A DNA stretch of 64,000 bases from Sphagnum compactum (GCA_965153455.1 OZ234494.1:8866001-8930000), one strand, 5' to 3'. Positions 23,565 to 36,744 are shown, numbered from the stretch's first letter. Numbers and translations are program-made. Notes: generated by a model from the letters alone, not told the origin.

Positions 23565-24800
23565 AACATTTGGTGACCATATCGCGGATACAAAACTAAG
23601 ATTTCTAGTTTAGTAGCTCTCTTGTTGAGAGATTTAGTAGAAGCTATTTGTTTTCACAAGAAAAGTGAGTATTATTTATTCCAAAAGTTTCATTATTTTT
23701 GCAATTTGTTCTTTTGTTCAAAATTGAAAAAAAAACATAAAAAATCTTTATTCTATGGGTTAACCACTTTGGTTTGTGAAAGATGACAATTGTGTTGACA
23801 AGGGGTATGAAGAAGCAAATGAACGAAGCGTTGCAATGAGAAGGTGGGGATGTATATTTTATTGGTTAGGGAGGACAATTTCACACGATGGATCGGGAAG
23901 GCCTTGCTACCCTTCACGTGGTAGAGTAGTAGGAGGTCAAAATCAACATTGAAAGAGGAGAATCAAAAATATGAACTAACACCAAAATTCACTCGATGGA
24001 GTGGTTGGTTGTGACTGCGAACACGGAACCTTCATGGGGCCATGTTTAGACCCCTACCAAAAATGATGTTTCTCATTACCAGGAAACTGTTGCACCTAGT
24101 ACCTAAGCCCTAAAGATTGAAAATTTTCAACTTCAAAGGACAATCGAGGATCTAGTGGAGTTTTTAGAGAAGGCTGCTTCCAAAAGTGACAATAGTGACC
24201 ACTCTTCAATGATGAATCTTTGTGGGGAGCATGACTCATGTTAGACGATTTTGATGATGCCTACTTTTATAATCGATTCCACACCCACTAGCCAAATCTA
24301 CACTTTTTGTAGAGGTCCTAAACACGCAGTTGGAAATTGCCCCTATAGATCCAGCCAAGTACCAATTTTTGTGATTGAATCGATTTTCAATACCGCCTAC
24401 CTTGCCATCTTAGTTAGTTCCTAGATTCTAGTGACTTAGGTTCCTGTAGTACCTAAGCGTACCCCTTCTTTCAAAGTTGCCCCAAGTTGCCTTGCTAATC
24501 AAATGTTGAGCGACCAATATCCAATAGTGAATCCTACCGGAAATAATATTTTACCAACATACCTTGGGAACTATGGACCATCCTATGCATGCAACAACAA
24601 TATTCCCAACCCATGGACAATGACTCCTAATCCTTATTACCTAGGAAACCCTCCACTTACTTTCTCCAACACATTTGGACCTACGGCATACCCTTTCCTG
24701 AATATGGTGTGTACCAGAATTGTTGCAACTGAAAGAAGTTACGGTGTCCAAATGTTTGTGATGACTTCCTTAGTACTAGTGGATTTAAGAACACCTTAAT
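23565..24800 (+). pseudogene. Second gypsy-type remnant: leader, gag start and zinc-knuckle
   Basis: At about 23560 the sequence CCTAACA is followed by TTTGGTGACC, resembling an LTR end plus primer-binding site. From 23783 a + frame starts MTIVLTRGMKKQMNEAL and is then broken by stops. At 24300-24345 FCRGPKHAVGNCPYRS keeps the H and the last C of a CCHC knuckle. A stop-free stretch at 24503-24799 (98 codons, Pro/Asn-rich) follows without known homology. The layout fits an old + strand LTR element, but only the short motifs support it. Confidence 0.45.
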
Positions 24801-27715
24801 GTATTATAACTAGATATTCCACTAATGTACATATAATATATCATATTATACATATAAGGGGAACTAAATTTTTGTTATTTTTATGACTAATGGACCATAC
24901 ATGGGTTTTTTAGGATGAAAATGATGTTAAATCATCCATTTGGTAGATGATTAATCCATTAGTTATATAATACTCACAAAGATAACCAAAAATATATACA
25001 ACTTAAAAAATAATCGCAAAACTTATTAGGGTTAGTTGCATGCGATAATTAATCACACATAATCACAAATCAAGTGGTTAAATTTTGACCTTTTTCCTAT
25101 AATGTAAGAATTATCCCATTTTTATCAAAAAAACATTTTTAAAAATTCAATACATAGTGAAAAAAATTATCAAAAATTTGTGATAAAACCTGGAATTTAT
25201 ATCTATTGTCAAGTTTCAAAATTTGTTGACCCGTAGGCCCTTATGTTGAAAACTGGACCTTGTTCTTCATTAATACCTTGCTAAGGTATCAAAAAAAAAT
25301 CTAATGAGGCTGGTTTTCAAGTGATTGACTCTCATTCCAATGAGAACTTTTGAATCAAGTCCCTTGCATGACCCTTGATGATACCCAATTTGAGACCCAC
25401 CTCAAATGGGCTCTTACATGACCCTCTTTTCTCAATGTGAAGAACTGAGGAAAGACCTTCAAATCTTTGCATTGTATTGGACCAAAACCAAAATTAGGGA
25501 GCTTTTAATATTGACACCACTTGACAAACCTAAGGTTACATAAAAAAACGTTCATGAGCAAAATATATATATGAACATAATGTTGTTCTTACACAACATT
25601 TCATGTACTGGGTAGATCCTTTGATCATACTTGGACTAATTTGAAGTCTATCAAATTGTTATGGTGTGATTTTCATCATGCAACTTTTTTTTCCCCTACT
25701 CGACACAATTTGCACTTGCTTTGAAAATTATCAACAACATGATGTGGACATTGATTTAGCATAATTTATTGTCCATGATTCCTATTTAGGAATGTGAACT
25801 TATATTAAAATAACACCACATTCACTGTCATTGGACATCAATCTTTTATCTTAATGCCCTTTGCATCTAGCCCATTTGGCATAAGTATTCAAATGATAAG
25901 GTAAACTACAAATAATCAAGCAAACAACCCAATTGAAATTGTTGTTATTATTATCATTTCCAACAACCTTGCTTATGGAGCAACATTGCTCTAGCATTTT
26001 GATTCAACCTCCAAACCTTTTCATTACATTATTTGTGGCATGGTAAAATTTCAACTCACAACAAAGAGAGGTATTAGTTGAAGATGTAATTTTAATTAGT
26101 CTAATAAGACATTTCCTTTAACAAGCTCATTAGTTTAATAAGAGCACTACCTTAATATGTAATCAATGAACCTCCATACTATTTTTAAAATTGAAGGTAC
26201 ACATTTAGCATGATTTTGTCAAGAATGTGTAGAAATGAGGTAAGGATAGTTATTTACATATTTTGCTAAATGGAAAGTTTTCTTCAAAACACATCCACAT
26301 CAAATTGCCAAAAGAAATGCATAGAAGATCACAACATAAGTGAGGGGATAAACATATTATTTTCTTTAGATTGGGAACTTGAGAGAGAATGTCATCTTCA
26401 ACACCGTTTGCAAATAATCTTCAACAATGTCAAATGAACACCATGTCTCTTAAATTTGTGGGGCTTCTTTCACAATGTGTTTCATGCTATGGCTTCAACA
26501 CTACAAGAAAATGTGGTTTATCTCACAAAAAAAATCACAACTCATGAATGGTAAACTTTGTGATTTCATCCATTACCATGTAGGATATTTGGTATTCATT
26601 GTGGTATATATTACATTAAAATTCCAATTGAACATGAGGTAATGACACATTACATTTTTCACTAAACTTACCATCTTTTATGCAAGATTCCCAACCATGT
26701 ACAACATTATTTTTCAAATCATTCAATACTAAGGGACTGTGAACAACCCTTTAAACCTTTTAAAAATCAAGTAAATGTCCAAGTTGAATTTTCCAATTAA
26801 TGCTTCGCACCAAGTAAGGTGAGGCCTTGGTGTGAAGGCCTTACCCTTTGTAAGGGCCATGCTAATCTTCTATATTTCGTTCCAATTTTATTGGATATTT
26901 CATGTGAGGCCTTTTACCCTATGCAAGTGGACATCCCATGAATTCAATGGAGACACCAATGATGTAATCGTGTTAGCATCATTGATTGCCACTTGTCTAA
27001 GGTTTCAAACCTCACAATCCACCAAAATTCACTCATTTGATTAAACATCCTACTAAAAAATGTAAAAGCTAATGACAATTCATAAACCTTTGTATATGCT
27101 ATATATCATTGTCATGATGAACACATAACAACCCAATAAAGGGATTGAGGTGAAGCTTATAAGCTAATGAAAGAAGAGTGTTTAAAACCAAGTTCAAAAT
27201 CAAGATTCAAGGAAAAATAAATATGCTAGTTGTAACTTGTGTATAAACAAATCGAATTAAAAAAAAAGGCTCTACCTCAAGATTTGGTTCCACATAATAT
27301 CATCATTATATCAACTATGACTAATGCAAAATCCAAAATTTCATATGAACTCAAGTACATAATAGAAGATCTAATGTTTTACTGAGGTCTTCAACAACTT
27401 GCCTAGAATTGCCATTCCTAGTACACTTCCAAAGGAGGCCAGATGACTAGCAATTGTTGTCAATGAAAAGTTTTTTTGATGTCGTCATTGCAAAATGTTG
27501 ATTTAAAAATCCAACAACAAATTTCCTTTGGTTCAAGGTGTGGGGATCTTAAGAACTCCAAACATAGTTCCAACAATTGTTGAACACATTAGGTTTCATA
27601 ATAAGTACCCATGGTTTACATACTCAGTTACCCTTATGACTGGACCAAAACTAAAAGAGTTGAATAAGTTGAATTCAAACTGTATGATCACAAAAGTAGG
27701 AGAAGATGGTAAAAT
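24801..27715. other. AT-rich spacer with a CACTA-like terminus word
   Basis: No gene is recognised. CACTACAAGAAAATG at 26499-26513 is the classic plant CACTA terminal sequence, but no inverted partner was found nearby. A 70-codon open frame at 26832-27044 has no recognisable features. Confidence 0.45.
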
Positions 27716-28452
27716 TAACCTAACCAAAAATGGCCTATGGTAGAATAACCAATAATAACCTACAATAGAATAACCAATAATAGCCTATGATAGAATAACA
27801 AAAAATAAACAAGATTAATCTATGATAAATAACTTAAAATAGTTAATAATAACCTATGATAAAATAACCAATAATAGTTTATGGTAAATAAAATTGAATA
27901 ACCAAAAATAACATATGATAAATAACTTAGAATAGCCAATAATAGCCTATGGTAAAATAACCAATAATAGCCAATAATAATCAATAATAGTTTATGGTAA
28001 AATACTTTAAAATAACAAAAAAAACTTTAAAATAGAATAACTAATAATAACCCATGATAAAATAACCAAAAGTAACTTATGGTAAAATAATATAAAATAA
28101 ACAATAACACACGATAAAATAATTTAAAAATAATAAAAACCTATGATAAAATAACTAACAATAGCCAATAATAACATGTGATCAAATAACCAATGGTAAA
28201 ATAGCCTAAAATAACCAATGATAGCCAATGATAGAATAACCAATAATAGCCAATGGTAAATAATTTAGAATAACCAACAATAATTTATAATAGAATACCT
28301 AAGAATACCCAAGAATAACAAATGGTAAAATAGTTTTAAATAACCTACAATAAAATAACTAATGGTAAAATATCTTATAGCCAATAACTTATAATATAAT
28401 AGTCAACAATAGCCTATGGTAAAATAACCAACAATAACCTAGGGTAAAAAAT
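27716..28452. repeat. Degenerate AATAACC-type tandem array
   Basis: About 0.7 kb consists of shuffled short words: AATAACCAATAATAGCC, TATGGTAAAATAACC, CCTATGATAAAATAAC. The period is irregular (roughly 15-35 bp). The edges are sharp against non-repetitive sequence, so it is a local simple-sequence expansion. Confidence 0.9.
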
Positions 28453-28496
28453 AATTTGCATAATAAAATGTGATGACAAAAAAATCATTCATTTAA

Positions 28497-28570
28497 AGAG
28501 TGGTTCAATGGTTAAGGATGTGTTCTTTAAACATGGAGGTAGAAAGAGGTGAAAGGTTCAAACATTCACA
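28497..28570 (+). repeat. tRNA-like SINE head
   Basis: TGGTTCAATGGTTAAGG (28501) resembles a Pol III A box, and GGTTCAAAC (28555) resembles a B box about 50 bp later, the tRNA spacing. The stems do not fold as a working tRNA. A SINE-like tail follows, but its end was not defined. Confidence 0.45.
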
Positions 28571-28699
28571 CTTGCACCCTAGGTTGATGGGCAAGATGTT
28601 TAGGTGGGCTAGGTTCCTAACTTAGGTTAAGTTGCTTAGTGAAGGTTTCTAAGTGTTTAGCTTAAGTTTGTAATTAATTATTAATGAATTAATTATTGA

Positions 28700-30959
28700 C
28701 AATTTGACTATTAGTGAAATTAATTAAATATTGATGAATTCACAATATGCTAAAACATGGCATCCATGATTAGGACATTTTGCAACTATGTCTTTGCTAT
28801 AATGATGTAGTAGTATAGGCCTTGTCCTTTACCACTATCATAGGGTTTAGGACAAAAATATGACTACACTACTAGGATTAGTGATTGTAGTTGTTTAATA
28901 TATTGATACGTGTCCAATGTTAGCCACTATAGTCGTTTAAATACAACAACATTACTAGGTTTGTGATTATAATATAAATTCATAATGCATGCAATATGTA
29001 ACCATGCCCTAATTTCATTTCACCTTCAATGAAACTTTAATTACACATTCAGTTGTAATCAAAATGATCTATTAAAATTAATTTTGGTGCTATTAATATG
29101 ATAATTTCAATGTTGTATAAAATTTTATAATAATCGTTATTTAATGTAATTAATTTACAATGTGTAAGATTATTTATCATAACTTTTTATTCCATCAATT
29201 AGTTATAATATGACATATTATATGGTGATTCAAACCAATTTATAACTAATTTAGTAATTTATTTTACATATAATTCTCAATTTAATTGCCATATATTATT
29301 TTGGGCTTTCATTTATTACAATGGAAATACATGTTTAAGAAATAAAAAATGAAAACCCAATATTAATCATATGTGCTGATATATATTTAATATAAATTTA
29401 AATAATATAGTATATTACAAATAATATATTGCACTATAATGTAAAATTTTATATTTATTTGCGTGATTACATTTATTATTATAGATATAAATATATTTGA
29501 TTACATAACATAATAGAATATAAATATTAATTAATTAATTATAAATGATTTTACTAATTTATCATATTATTAATTTATAATTAATCAACATCTTTCATTA
29601 TTTTGAAACCAAATGAATTAAAAGAAAATTCCAAATTAAATAAATTAAACTGGAATTTTTTTTAAATGTTTTTTTATTAATCAGTACTATTAATTAGAAA
29701 GAATATTATGAGTTTTTTAAGGATGTTTTATATTATTAGCTAGCATGTTATTTATAAATATATACTTTAAATATAATTTAAATACTAAAAAATTATTTAA
29801 GTTATTTTGTTTTAAATAATAATAATAATATATATATTTCCCTCTTTGTATGGAGATTTATAAGCATTTTACATTTTTAATAATAGCTCTAGTCTTTGCT
29901 TGGGTATAGGTTGAACCCCTTAAATAGAGGCGTGACCTTGACAGTTGTAATGTTGAACAAAAGCTGATTGTTTGACACTCCCCAATCATTTTTATGGTGA
30001 GGGGACAATAAAGTTGATTTTATTAGTAACCACCTCATCAAACGAGTAGGAAGTTTTTTGTAAGCTTATCCAAACATGTTGCACTAGACGTGAATTTCTT
30101 TCTTGTTTAATTTTTGAGTTGTGGCAAATGGAATTTGCATGTAACTTGACCAACTTCTCAGGGTAAGATTAACATTTTGTATAATTATAACAATGAGGTT
30201 CTTTAATGTTATCAACTTGCGCACCTTAGTATGCAGAATGGCCATATTTTGTTTTGTGGGCTAGGTAGGATTGTGATATGATAATGAATTATGTTCAATG
30301 ACATGTTGAACTTGGAACAAAGCTCATAATTTTAATATCCTTAATTTTATAAAACCCTATTGGGTATTTACAACCTTGGTTTTGGCCTCTTTGAAGCCAA
30401 GACCACATTTTTGTTAAAATTTTGCAACTACCAATTTGACTACTTTTGTCAAGAAGGTCAACATGTCAACCTTAGTGATGACAAAATTGTATGTATACTT
30501 TTTCATGTAGCACTTGGATGTATACTTGAAAGGGGCTTTTGTGCATTTTAATATCACCGCTTTAAGATCATTGAAGGCGACATTAGCTAAGAATGGAAGC
30601 ATCTTATAATTTTACAAAGTATGCTCGTTTAAACATATAGGAGTGGGTGTCTAATTGGCATTATACGATGAGGTTAATTGCTAGAAAGTAAAGCATTGAC
30701 ATTGCCATGTTTTTCATGGTAAGAAAACTTAGCAGAAACTTTTCATCTATTTTAGGTTTAGAACGCATAACACAACAAGTTGGGCCTAGTTGTTTTACAG
30801 GGCTATCGTATAGCGCTATGGAAAGTGTGCAATAAAAGACATAAATAAATAAATAAGATATTTTTTTCTTTGAATTGAGTTTTACACCCTAGTCTTTTAT
30901 CGATTAATGACCCAAGGGTCAATTTATTTTCATGTTTTTAGTTGACTTTGATTTTGATT
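28700..30959. other. Very AT-rich spacer, no gene recognised
   Basis: A/T-dominated DNA with words such as ATTAATTAATT and TATATATA. No open frame with homology and no clear transposon ends were found. Confidence 0.5.
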
Positions 30960-31032
30960 CAAGGTGATAGGGTTTGAACCTCTAGCCCTCCATACCCAAA
31001 ATAGATGCGTTACCAGATTGCGCTACACCTTG
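30960..31032 (-). tRNA. trnP-UGG: Mitochondrial-type tRNA-Pro(UGG), nuclear copy
   Basis: The reverse complement folds as a tRNA of 73 nt. The acceptor arms CAAGGTG and CACCTTG pair perfectly over 7 bp. The D arm is GCGCAATCTGGTAACGC with one mismatch. The anticodon stem TCTAT/ATGGA encloses loop TTTGGGT (anticodon TGG). The T loop is TTCAAAC with one stem mismatch. It matches the plant mitochondrial trnP(UGG) type (GGTGTAGCGCAGTCTGG-like core), not nuclear tRNA-Pro. The differences I can see against that type are mostly G-to-A and C-to-T. With AT-rich nuclear repeat DNA on both sides, it is best read as an old mitochondrial insertion (NUMT). Whether it is transcribed is unknown. Confidence 0.75.
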
Positions 31033-33236
31033 GTTTATGTTCCCTAATAAATATTCTATGAATGCTTAGGGTGTTATCATTAATGGACATGAAAAAAAAC
31101 CAAGGTTAAGAAAAACAAAATTCCCACCACTTGGTTAATAAAAAAAATCCACTATTGTCTTATTCATTTTTTTCTTTAGTTTAATTGAGAAAAACATCTT
31201 TTTTTATTGAACGTTTATGACTGTTTCATCTTTCTTATGATCGCTTGAGGCTAAAAGGGTTAAATGATGTCATATGAAAGCTAAGCACACTAAATGTGCA
31301 TTACATTTGTTTATGTGGACACTTATGATCTAAGGTTAAATCGGTTGAAAGTTGGCCCATAAAACAAAAAAAAGGCATAAGTCCCATAGATATTGATTTT
31401 TTGATTTGCGCATATTCACTATGAGAAAAAAATGGTGTTTTCACTAGAAGAAAAACATGTATTTTTTACTAGTCTTTGCAACTAAATTTTAGTCGTAAGG
31501 GACATTTTGCAACTAAAATCCCTTTAATCGCCTAAAACAAGTCACATGCGATAAACTAATCGCAAATGACAAAGGGTACTATATGAAAGAAAAAGTCAAC
31601 AAATACATTTCATCCTTTGACTCCATTGTATACGTATTGTCACATGCGAACTAAGATGCAACTATTTTGGTCACAATTGAGGGCAAATGATGTGCTGCCA
31701 TGTGTTTTAATATTTGATTAGTTAAAATATTATAATAATTATTATTTTGAATCAATCTAGGACGTTCAATTCAAATACTTGGATGATCTTATATTATGAC
31801 ACGTGGCCTAATGTAAGTATGCCACATGACATTAAAAAAAATATTAAAAAATATTAATATTAGGTTGTAGGTACCTAGGTAGGTACATAAATAGGTGCCT
31901 ACAAACCTAGGTTACATATCAACCTACCTACTTAGGTTTAAAAATTGGTAGGTAGGTTTTACGTTCTTAGGTTAAATACCTACTCATATAGGTAGGTACT
32001 TAGGTAAGTAAGTACATAGGTCAACCTAGGTGGGTAGGTCAAACTGAGTTCCTACCTAGTTAAGTAGATAAGTAGGTTGGGAAGGTAAATATTTTAGAAA
32101 TGTGCATAATTTTATTTTTGTTTTGGGTTGAGCTTCTTGATTAGCTCATCCCATGTGCACAAATTTCTTAATGTGAAATTGGATGACCACACCCCCTTGT
32201 TTATATAGTGTTCAAAATAGGAATGAAGAATAAACAATATGGGATAAGTTTTGAACTTACAATTTCCTCACAAACTAAGTTGTAATTCCAAAACTTTCTT
32301 CATGCCTTACTTTTTTAGTTTTTAGATTTCTAAACAATTTAAGTACTAGATAATTAGATAATCATTTAATTAATAATGATTAAATTTACATATATTTAAA
32401 TTATAAATTATACACTACAAATATTCAATATTCATTATCAATTTACTTACATAAGTACTAACTTCTTAATATTTAACAAACTAACTATCTAGTTACTCAC
32501 AAATTATTAAACATAACTCATAAATAATTAAATAACTAAAATATTTTAAAATATTTAATTACTTTTTAGAATCTGATCGAATTATATATAACATAATTAA
32601 TGTAAAAATATTTAAAATATTTATGTTAAAATTAGAAGTAATGAATTAACAATTGCTATTAGAAAGTAACAAATTTTTGAAACATTATTATTCAACTATT
32701 TACATTACTTATTTTATAATTACATTTATTGTTGTAAAAATTATTATAGGTCACGTAATTTTTTTTCTCTTGGTAATTGTTAACTATAAATACAATGATT
32801 TGTTAAACATAACATTAATTTTCATAATTACTGTAAAATTACTATAAAATATTTATCGTAGATGATTAATCATAGAACTAAAAAATAATAATATTATATA
32901 ATAACTTGTGAAATAAGAATCAAAAAAATAATTATTTTACCAACAGTGTAATTTTTCCAAATTTTTAATTCAGGTTTGAAGTTATAAATTACAGAGTGTG
33001 AATAATTATGTTCAATTAGAAAATAATTATGCACATACTAATTAATTCTTATCTGAAATAATTATAATGATTTTAAAGTAATGTCACATTAATTATATTA
33101 ATTAATTTATGCTAATATAATAATATAAATTATATAACATACAAATATATATTATAACGATAATTATTTAGTGTAACTTAGATTTAATAAACATAATCAT
33201 TTATAATTATTTATAAAAGTGATTTATTATGGATTA
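31033..33236. other. AT-rich region with CACTA-like termini words
   Basis: CACTATGAGAAAAAA (31417) and CACTAGAAGAAAAAC (31442) resemble CACTA-family ends and are followed by subterminal words (TTTGCAACTAAA, TTTAGTCGTAAG, CACATGCGATAAAC). A similar arrangement is read inverted near 49874, so this is probably a family of non-autonomous elements. The rest is AT-rich with no gene. Confidence 0.4.
31862..32090. repeat. TAGG/CCTA-rich simple-sequence tract
   Basis: Repeated TAGGTAGGTA, CCTACCTA and TACCTAGG words alternate in both orientations, giving many short inverted repeats. A second tract of the same kind is at 50290-50440, and both are followed by a GGGTTGAGCTTCTT / GGGTTAAGCTTTTT-like block and AGCTCATCCCA. 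The two are therefore related copies. Confidence 0.75.
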
Positions 33237-33249
33237 CACTAGTAGAAAA

Positions 33250-33660
33250 AACCTTTAAAACTCAATCAATAATTTTTTGAATTAAAATATAAATTTAAGA
33301 TTCCAACATAATAATTCAAAATTCAAATATCATTTTTAGATCAAGTAAGCTTTTTGAAGTTAAATAACAAATTTCAGAATTGGAATTTCAATTTTCAGAT
33401 TCAAATTATAATATTCAAAATTGAAATGTCCATTTTAAGACTCAGTTAACAATTTTCTGAATAAAAATATTAATTTCGAAAATCCAAAATATTAATTTGG
33501 AATTCGAATTTCAACTTTCAAGTTAAATAATTTCTTAAAATTGAAATTTTAAACTTCAGAATTCAAATATAATATTTCAAGTCCAAATAAAAATATTTTA
33601 AATCAAAATGTCAATTTTTAGACTCAATAAAGTTTTTTGAATTGAAATACTAATTTTTAG
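33250..33660. repeat. ~358-bp AT-rich satellite-like repeat, left part
   Basis: Words such as GAATTCAAATTTCAACTTTC, TCAATTTTCAGATTC and ATTGAAATGTCCATTTTAAG are collinear with 48614-49520 over at least 285 bp at visibly high identity. The array stops abruptly at 33660, where exon-like sequence begins, and resumes at 48614. Confidence 0.8.
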
Positions 33661-33667
33661 ATCTTAG

Positions 33668-35115
33668 AGGTCCAGAAAGAGTGTGCAACATTGCGAACCA
33701 ATCTCATGTCACTGCAGAGCTCACGTACCATGCTGGAAGCCAGCCTAAAGGATGAAACCTCTGCCCGCTCACAACTGGTGTCACAACTCTTCAATTTGCG
33801 CAAGGTGCTATTTGAACAGTCCTCAAAATTTCTGCCCATTTTTCATGGCATTCTCACTTTTTATCTTGAAGGCTTAGCTTATTGTCTACCAGAGACTAAT
33901 GAGTCATTGGAAAATGATGCAGGAGAATGAGAGGATGAAGACTGAACTTGAGACATTGAAACTCAATCAGAAGGTATAACACCTCTTAGGGCACTCCGTA
34001 AATTCTGCTTTAATCATTCCTGTGGTCTCTAAATGACTTCTGCCTGTGCTATGTAGTTCAAAAGATCAGAAAATGTTTGAGTGCGTAACTAAAGAATTGC
34101 TCTTCTCAACTTTTGAAGGTTGTTCAGATTGCCACCCTTGGCCTTCACATGAAAATGAAAGTTGAAAAAATTGTGTTGCTGAAACAGTGTCTTGTGGTTC
34201 AGTTTTTGGTTAGGCAGCCAAGAGGGGGGCGAATCGCAGCAGAGAAGATGGATCTGATGAACACAGTGAACCAACTGTTGGTGGAGATGAACAAGTTAAA
34301 GGAGGAGAAGGTTGCACTTGAGGAAGAGGTTAAAGTGCAGCGTCACTCTCAAGTGCATGACTATGTGACACGTACTGTCACTGCACGTGATATTGCCTTG
34401 GCTGCTAGTAACAAAGTAGCCCATCTGGCCTATTACCCCTTGTTTGTTCAGGAGGGTGTCATTTTTATGAGAGTTGATAAGATGCAAGTCTCCTGTGAAC
34501 TTGCTTCACATCCTTCATGGATGAGAAGGAAAAGGAGAGGATGACTAATGGGCGGGGTGTAATATTGAGTGACACAGGTAGGTGATGGAGAGTTAGCAGG
34601 GAAGCTGGCAAATACAAGGCTCAAGCAGCTTGCCCAAGCGAACTCGATGTTTCCAGTACCATCTCAACTGGGGATGAGCAAAAGCCCTCAATATAGCACC
34701 ACCATGAACAACCTCCATCTGCTGGGGGATACAATGGTGATGAACAATGACATGCAAGAATCTGAAAGTCATGTTGAAACTCCCATCAGAGATGATTTTA
34801 ACAGGTACTGTGCTTGACCTCTTGCTCTTGCAACAGAAGTATGGAAATCTCCTTTTGTACTCTTAACTCTGCAAAATGTCTTCTGAACATTGTACCATTG
34901 GGAGAACATTTGGCACTCAAGCTGAGATGCATCCCATTGAATGACTCTAGCAAAATGCAACAAACACATTGTCGTTGTGATTCCTGGATTCATGTGTGTA
35001 CATTTTGATCATGGCCTCTTGCAGGAACCAGTATTCACAACAAGGTCCAAAATTGTCAATGCACAGGATTGGGAGTGGAGGTTTGGTGCAACTTGCAGGT
35101 GAGAGATTCTTGAGT
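33668..35115 (+). pseudogene. Coiled-coil protein gene fragment, several exons
   Basis: Exon-like blocks with splice-type borders are 33668-33804 (VQKECATLRTNLMSLQSSRT, then LKDETSARSQLVSQLFNLRK), 33893-33973 (27 codons, KMMQENERMKTELETLKLNQ) and about 34121-34400 (MDLMNTVNQLLVEMNKLKEE). A more C-terminal piece lies around 34585-34805, and 35025-35098 encodes KLSMHRIGSGGLVQLA. Heptad-like L/E/K patterns indicate a long coiled coil. I do not recognise the family. The first block starts right at the edge of the AT-rich satellite, so the 5' end of the gene is missing here. It is probably a truncated copy and not a live gene. Confidence 0.55.
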
Positions 35116-36020
35116 TGAAATTCTGTTGTAATTGAGTTCTACTATGCTTCAATGGATTGTCTCTCTTTTGCTCTTCTTATGTTGGGTTGAGTTTCACATG
35201 TGCAGCTTTTTGCATATTCTTCTGCTGTAATTATCAATTTGTATTTTTACATATGCCATTGTAAAATATATACATATACATATTCAATTCTTCGGCTTTG
35301 TCTTCCTTCCAATATCAGCATTCCAGCATTCTATTGTAAAGTCGGCAACATCCCCTTCGCATGAACATGCTGCTTATGAACACTCCAAATTCACAGAGCT
35401 CTGCCCTGTGAAATTGCTGGTTTGAAAACAAAAGGCCAGAGTGAACCAACAAGGGATGGATGATGGGTGGACGGGGAACACTTTTCCATCAGGTTCCAGA
35501 TAATTATGGTGGTTATCTCAGCTGCTGTTTTTACTACCTACCTACTAACAAACACACCTGCCCTTACCTATGTACTAACCATCTACATGCATCTACTTGT
35601 ATTCACCTTTTCTCCTACCTACATACAAGATCTTCCCTTTACACAATAGGTTATGTCATAACAGGCTTCCAATGGATGGTGCATTGGTGGCTGTTGGTTT
35701 GCTCTGGACCACTGGTCATTGTATCGGTAGTTCTTGAATCGAATGTGTAACTGTTCAATAATATTCGACACAGTTGAATGCTATCATTCTCAGGGTTCTG
35801 GGATCCTTTTCTGATATTTGGAATGATCCTGATCATGGTGCTGATGATCCTTGTTGGTTAATGCCTAATTAATTATTAAGATATTTGCCTCTCTCGATTA
35901 TCTCTCTTGTGGATGCTTTCATCCTGTTTGTAGTCAATGCTTTCATTGTAAAGAATACTCCAATCAATCCTCCAATCAATCCATGGCCATGATGGAAATA
36001 AAGACAACTTAACCTAAAAA
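35116..36020. other. Spacer left of the Helitron
   Basis: Possibly the 3' part of the coiled-coil fragment (an AATAAAG word at 35997). No further domain is recognised. Confidence 0.4.
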
Positions 36021-36173
36021 TAGCAGTGGTGTCGATTGTGTATGTGTCAGTGTTTCATGGTTATCTGGGTTGGTTTTTGCGAAGATATCCAATATGTTAA
36101 ACATCAATGGGTTAACTTGTAAGGGTATGTCATTACCTCATATAGCTAGTTCTAACTTCCATCTGGGTCATAT
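36021..36173. repeat. 153-bp direct repeat, left copy (Helitron flank)
   Basis: The sequence from TAGCAGTGGTGTCG to GGGTCATAT is repeated without a visible difference at 46439-46591. The left copy ends where the Helitron 5' terminus TCTACTT starts. The right copy starts at the last bases of the Helitron 3' terminus CTAG. Confidence 0.9.
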
Positions 36174-36228
36174 CTACTTATATAATATCCTTGGTTTTGT
36201 CCGCTTGCGGTTGTCGTCCTTTCCATCC

Positions 36229-36290
36229 ATCCGTCCCGTCATCCGTCGTCATCCGTCCCATCATCCGTCCCCTCATCCGTCCCGATGACG
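36229..36290. repeat. CATCCGTC-type microsatellite
   Basis: Imperfect 7-11 bp units of the form CATCCGTCCC lie near the Helitron 5' end. Confidence 0.8.
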
Positions 36291-36525
36291 GCCATCGGTG
36301 CTATTCGCTAAGGTTATCGCTTGCCTCCAAAGAGACAAATAGCTGGGGCTACTGTGTCCACATTCAGAACGTGTGGTTCTGCCTTGTTGCTTTACCCGCT
36401 CTTGCGCCTCTTCTTCTTCTTCTTCTGCTGGTGAATTGTGTGTCAATGGGTGCACTGCATGTGTCATGTAGAAGGAAGGGAATGGGAGAAAGAAGCAAGA
36501 GAGAAAGCCATGGAGTGCAGAGAAA

Positions 36526-36526
<1 letters not shown>

Positions 36527-36557
<31 letters not shown>
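36527..36557. repeat. (GTA)n microsatellite
   Basis: About ten GTA/AGT units. Together with the CAG-rich stretch that follows, it precedes the HAD hydrolase fragment and may derive from its transit-peptide or 5' UTR region. Confidence 0.8.
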
Positions 36558-36561
<4 letters not shown>

Positions 36562-36744
36562 AACAGAAACACCAGGGATGTTGTTGTGCGGGACAGTTTT
36601 GAGAACACTGGTGCAGTCGTCACCGTCTTCAGCTATGGCCAGCAGTAGCGGCAGCGCGGCAGCATAGCAGCAACAGCCGTAGCCGCAGCAGGAGGAACAG
36701 CAGTAGTAGCGGTCTCCCACCAGCATTAGCAGCAGTAACAACGC

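Noticed and set aside
27716-28452. CRISPR-like array
   Set aside because: No constant repeat with unique spacers, and the context is a eukaryotic nuclear genome.
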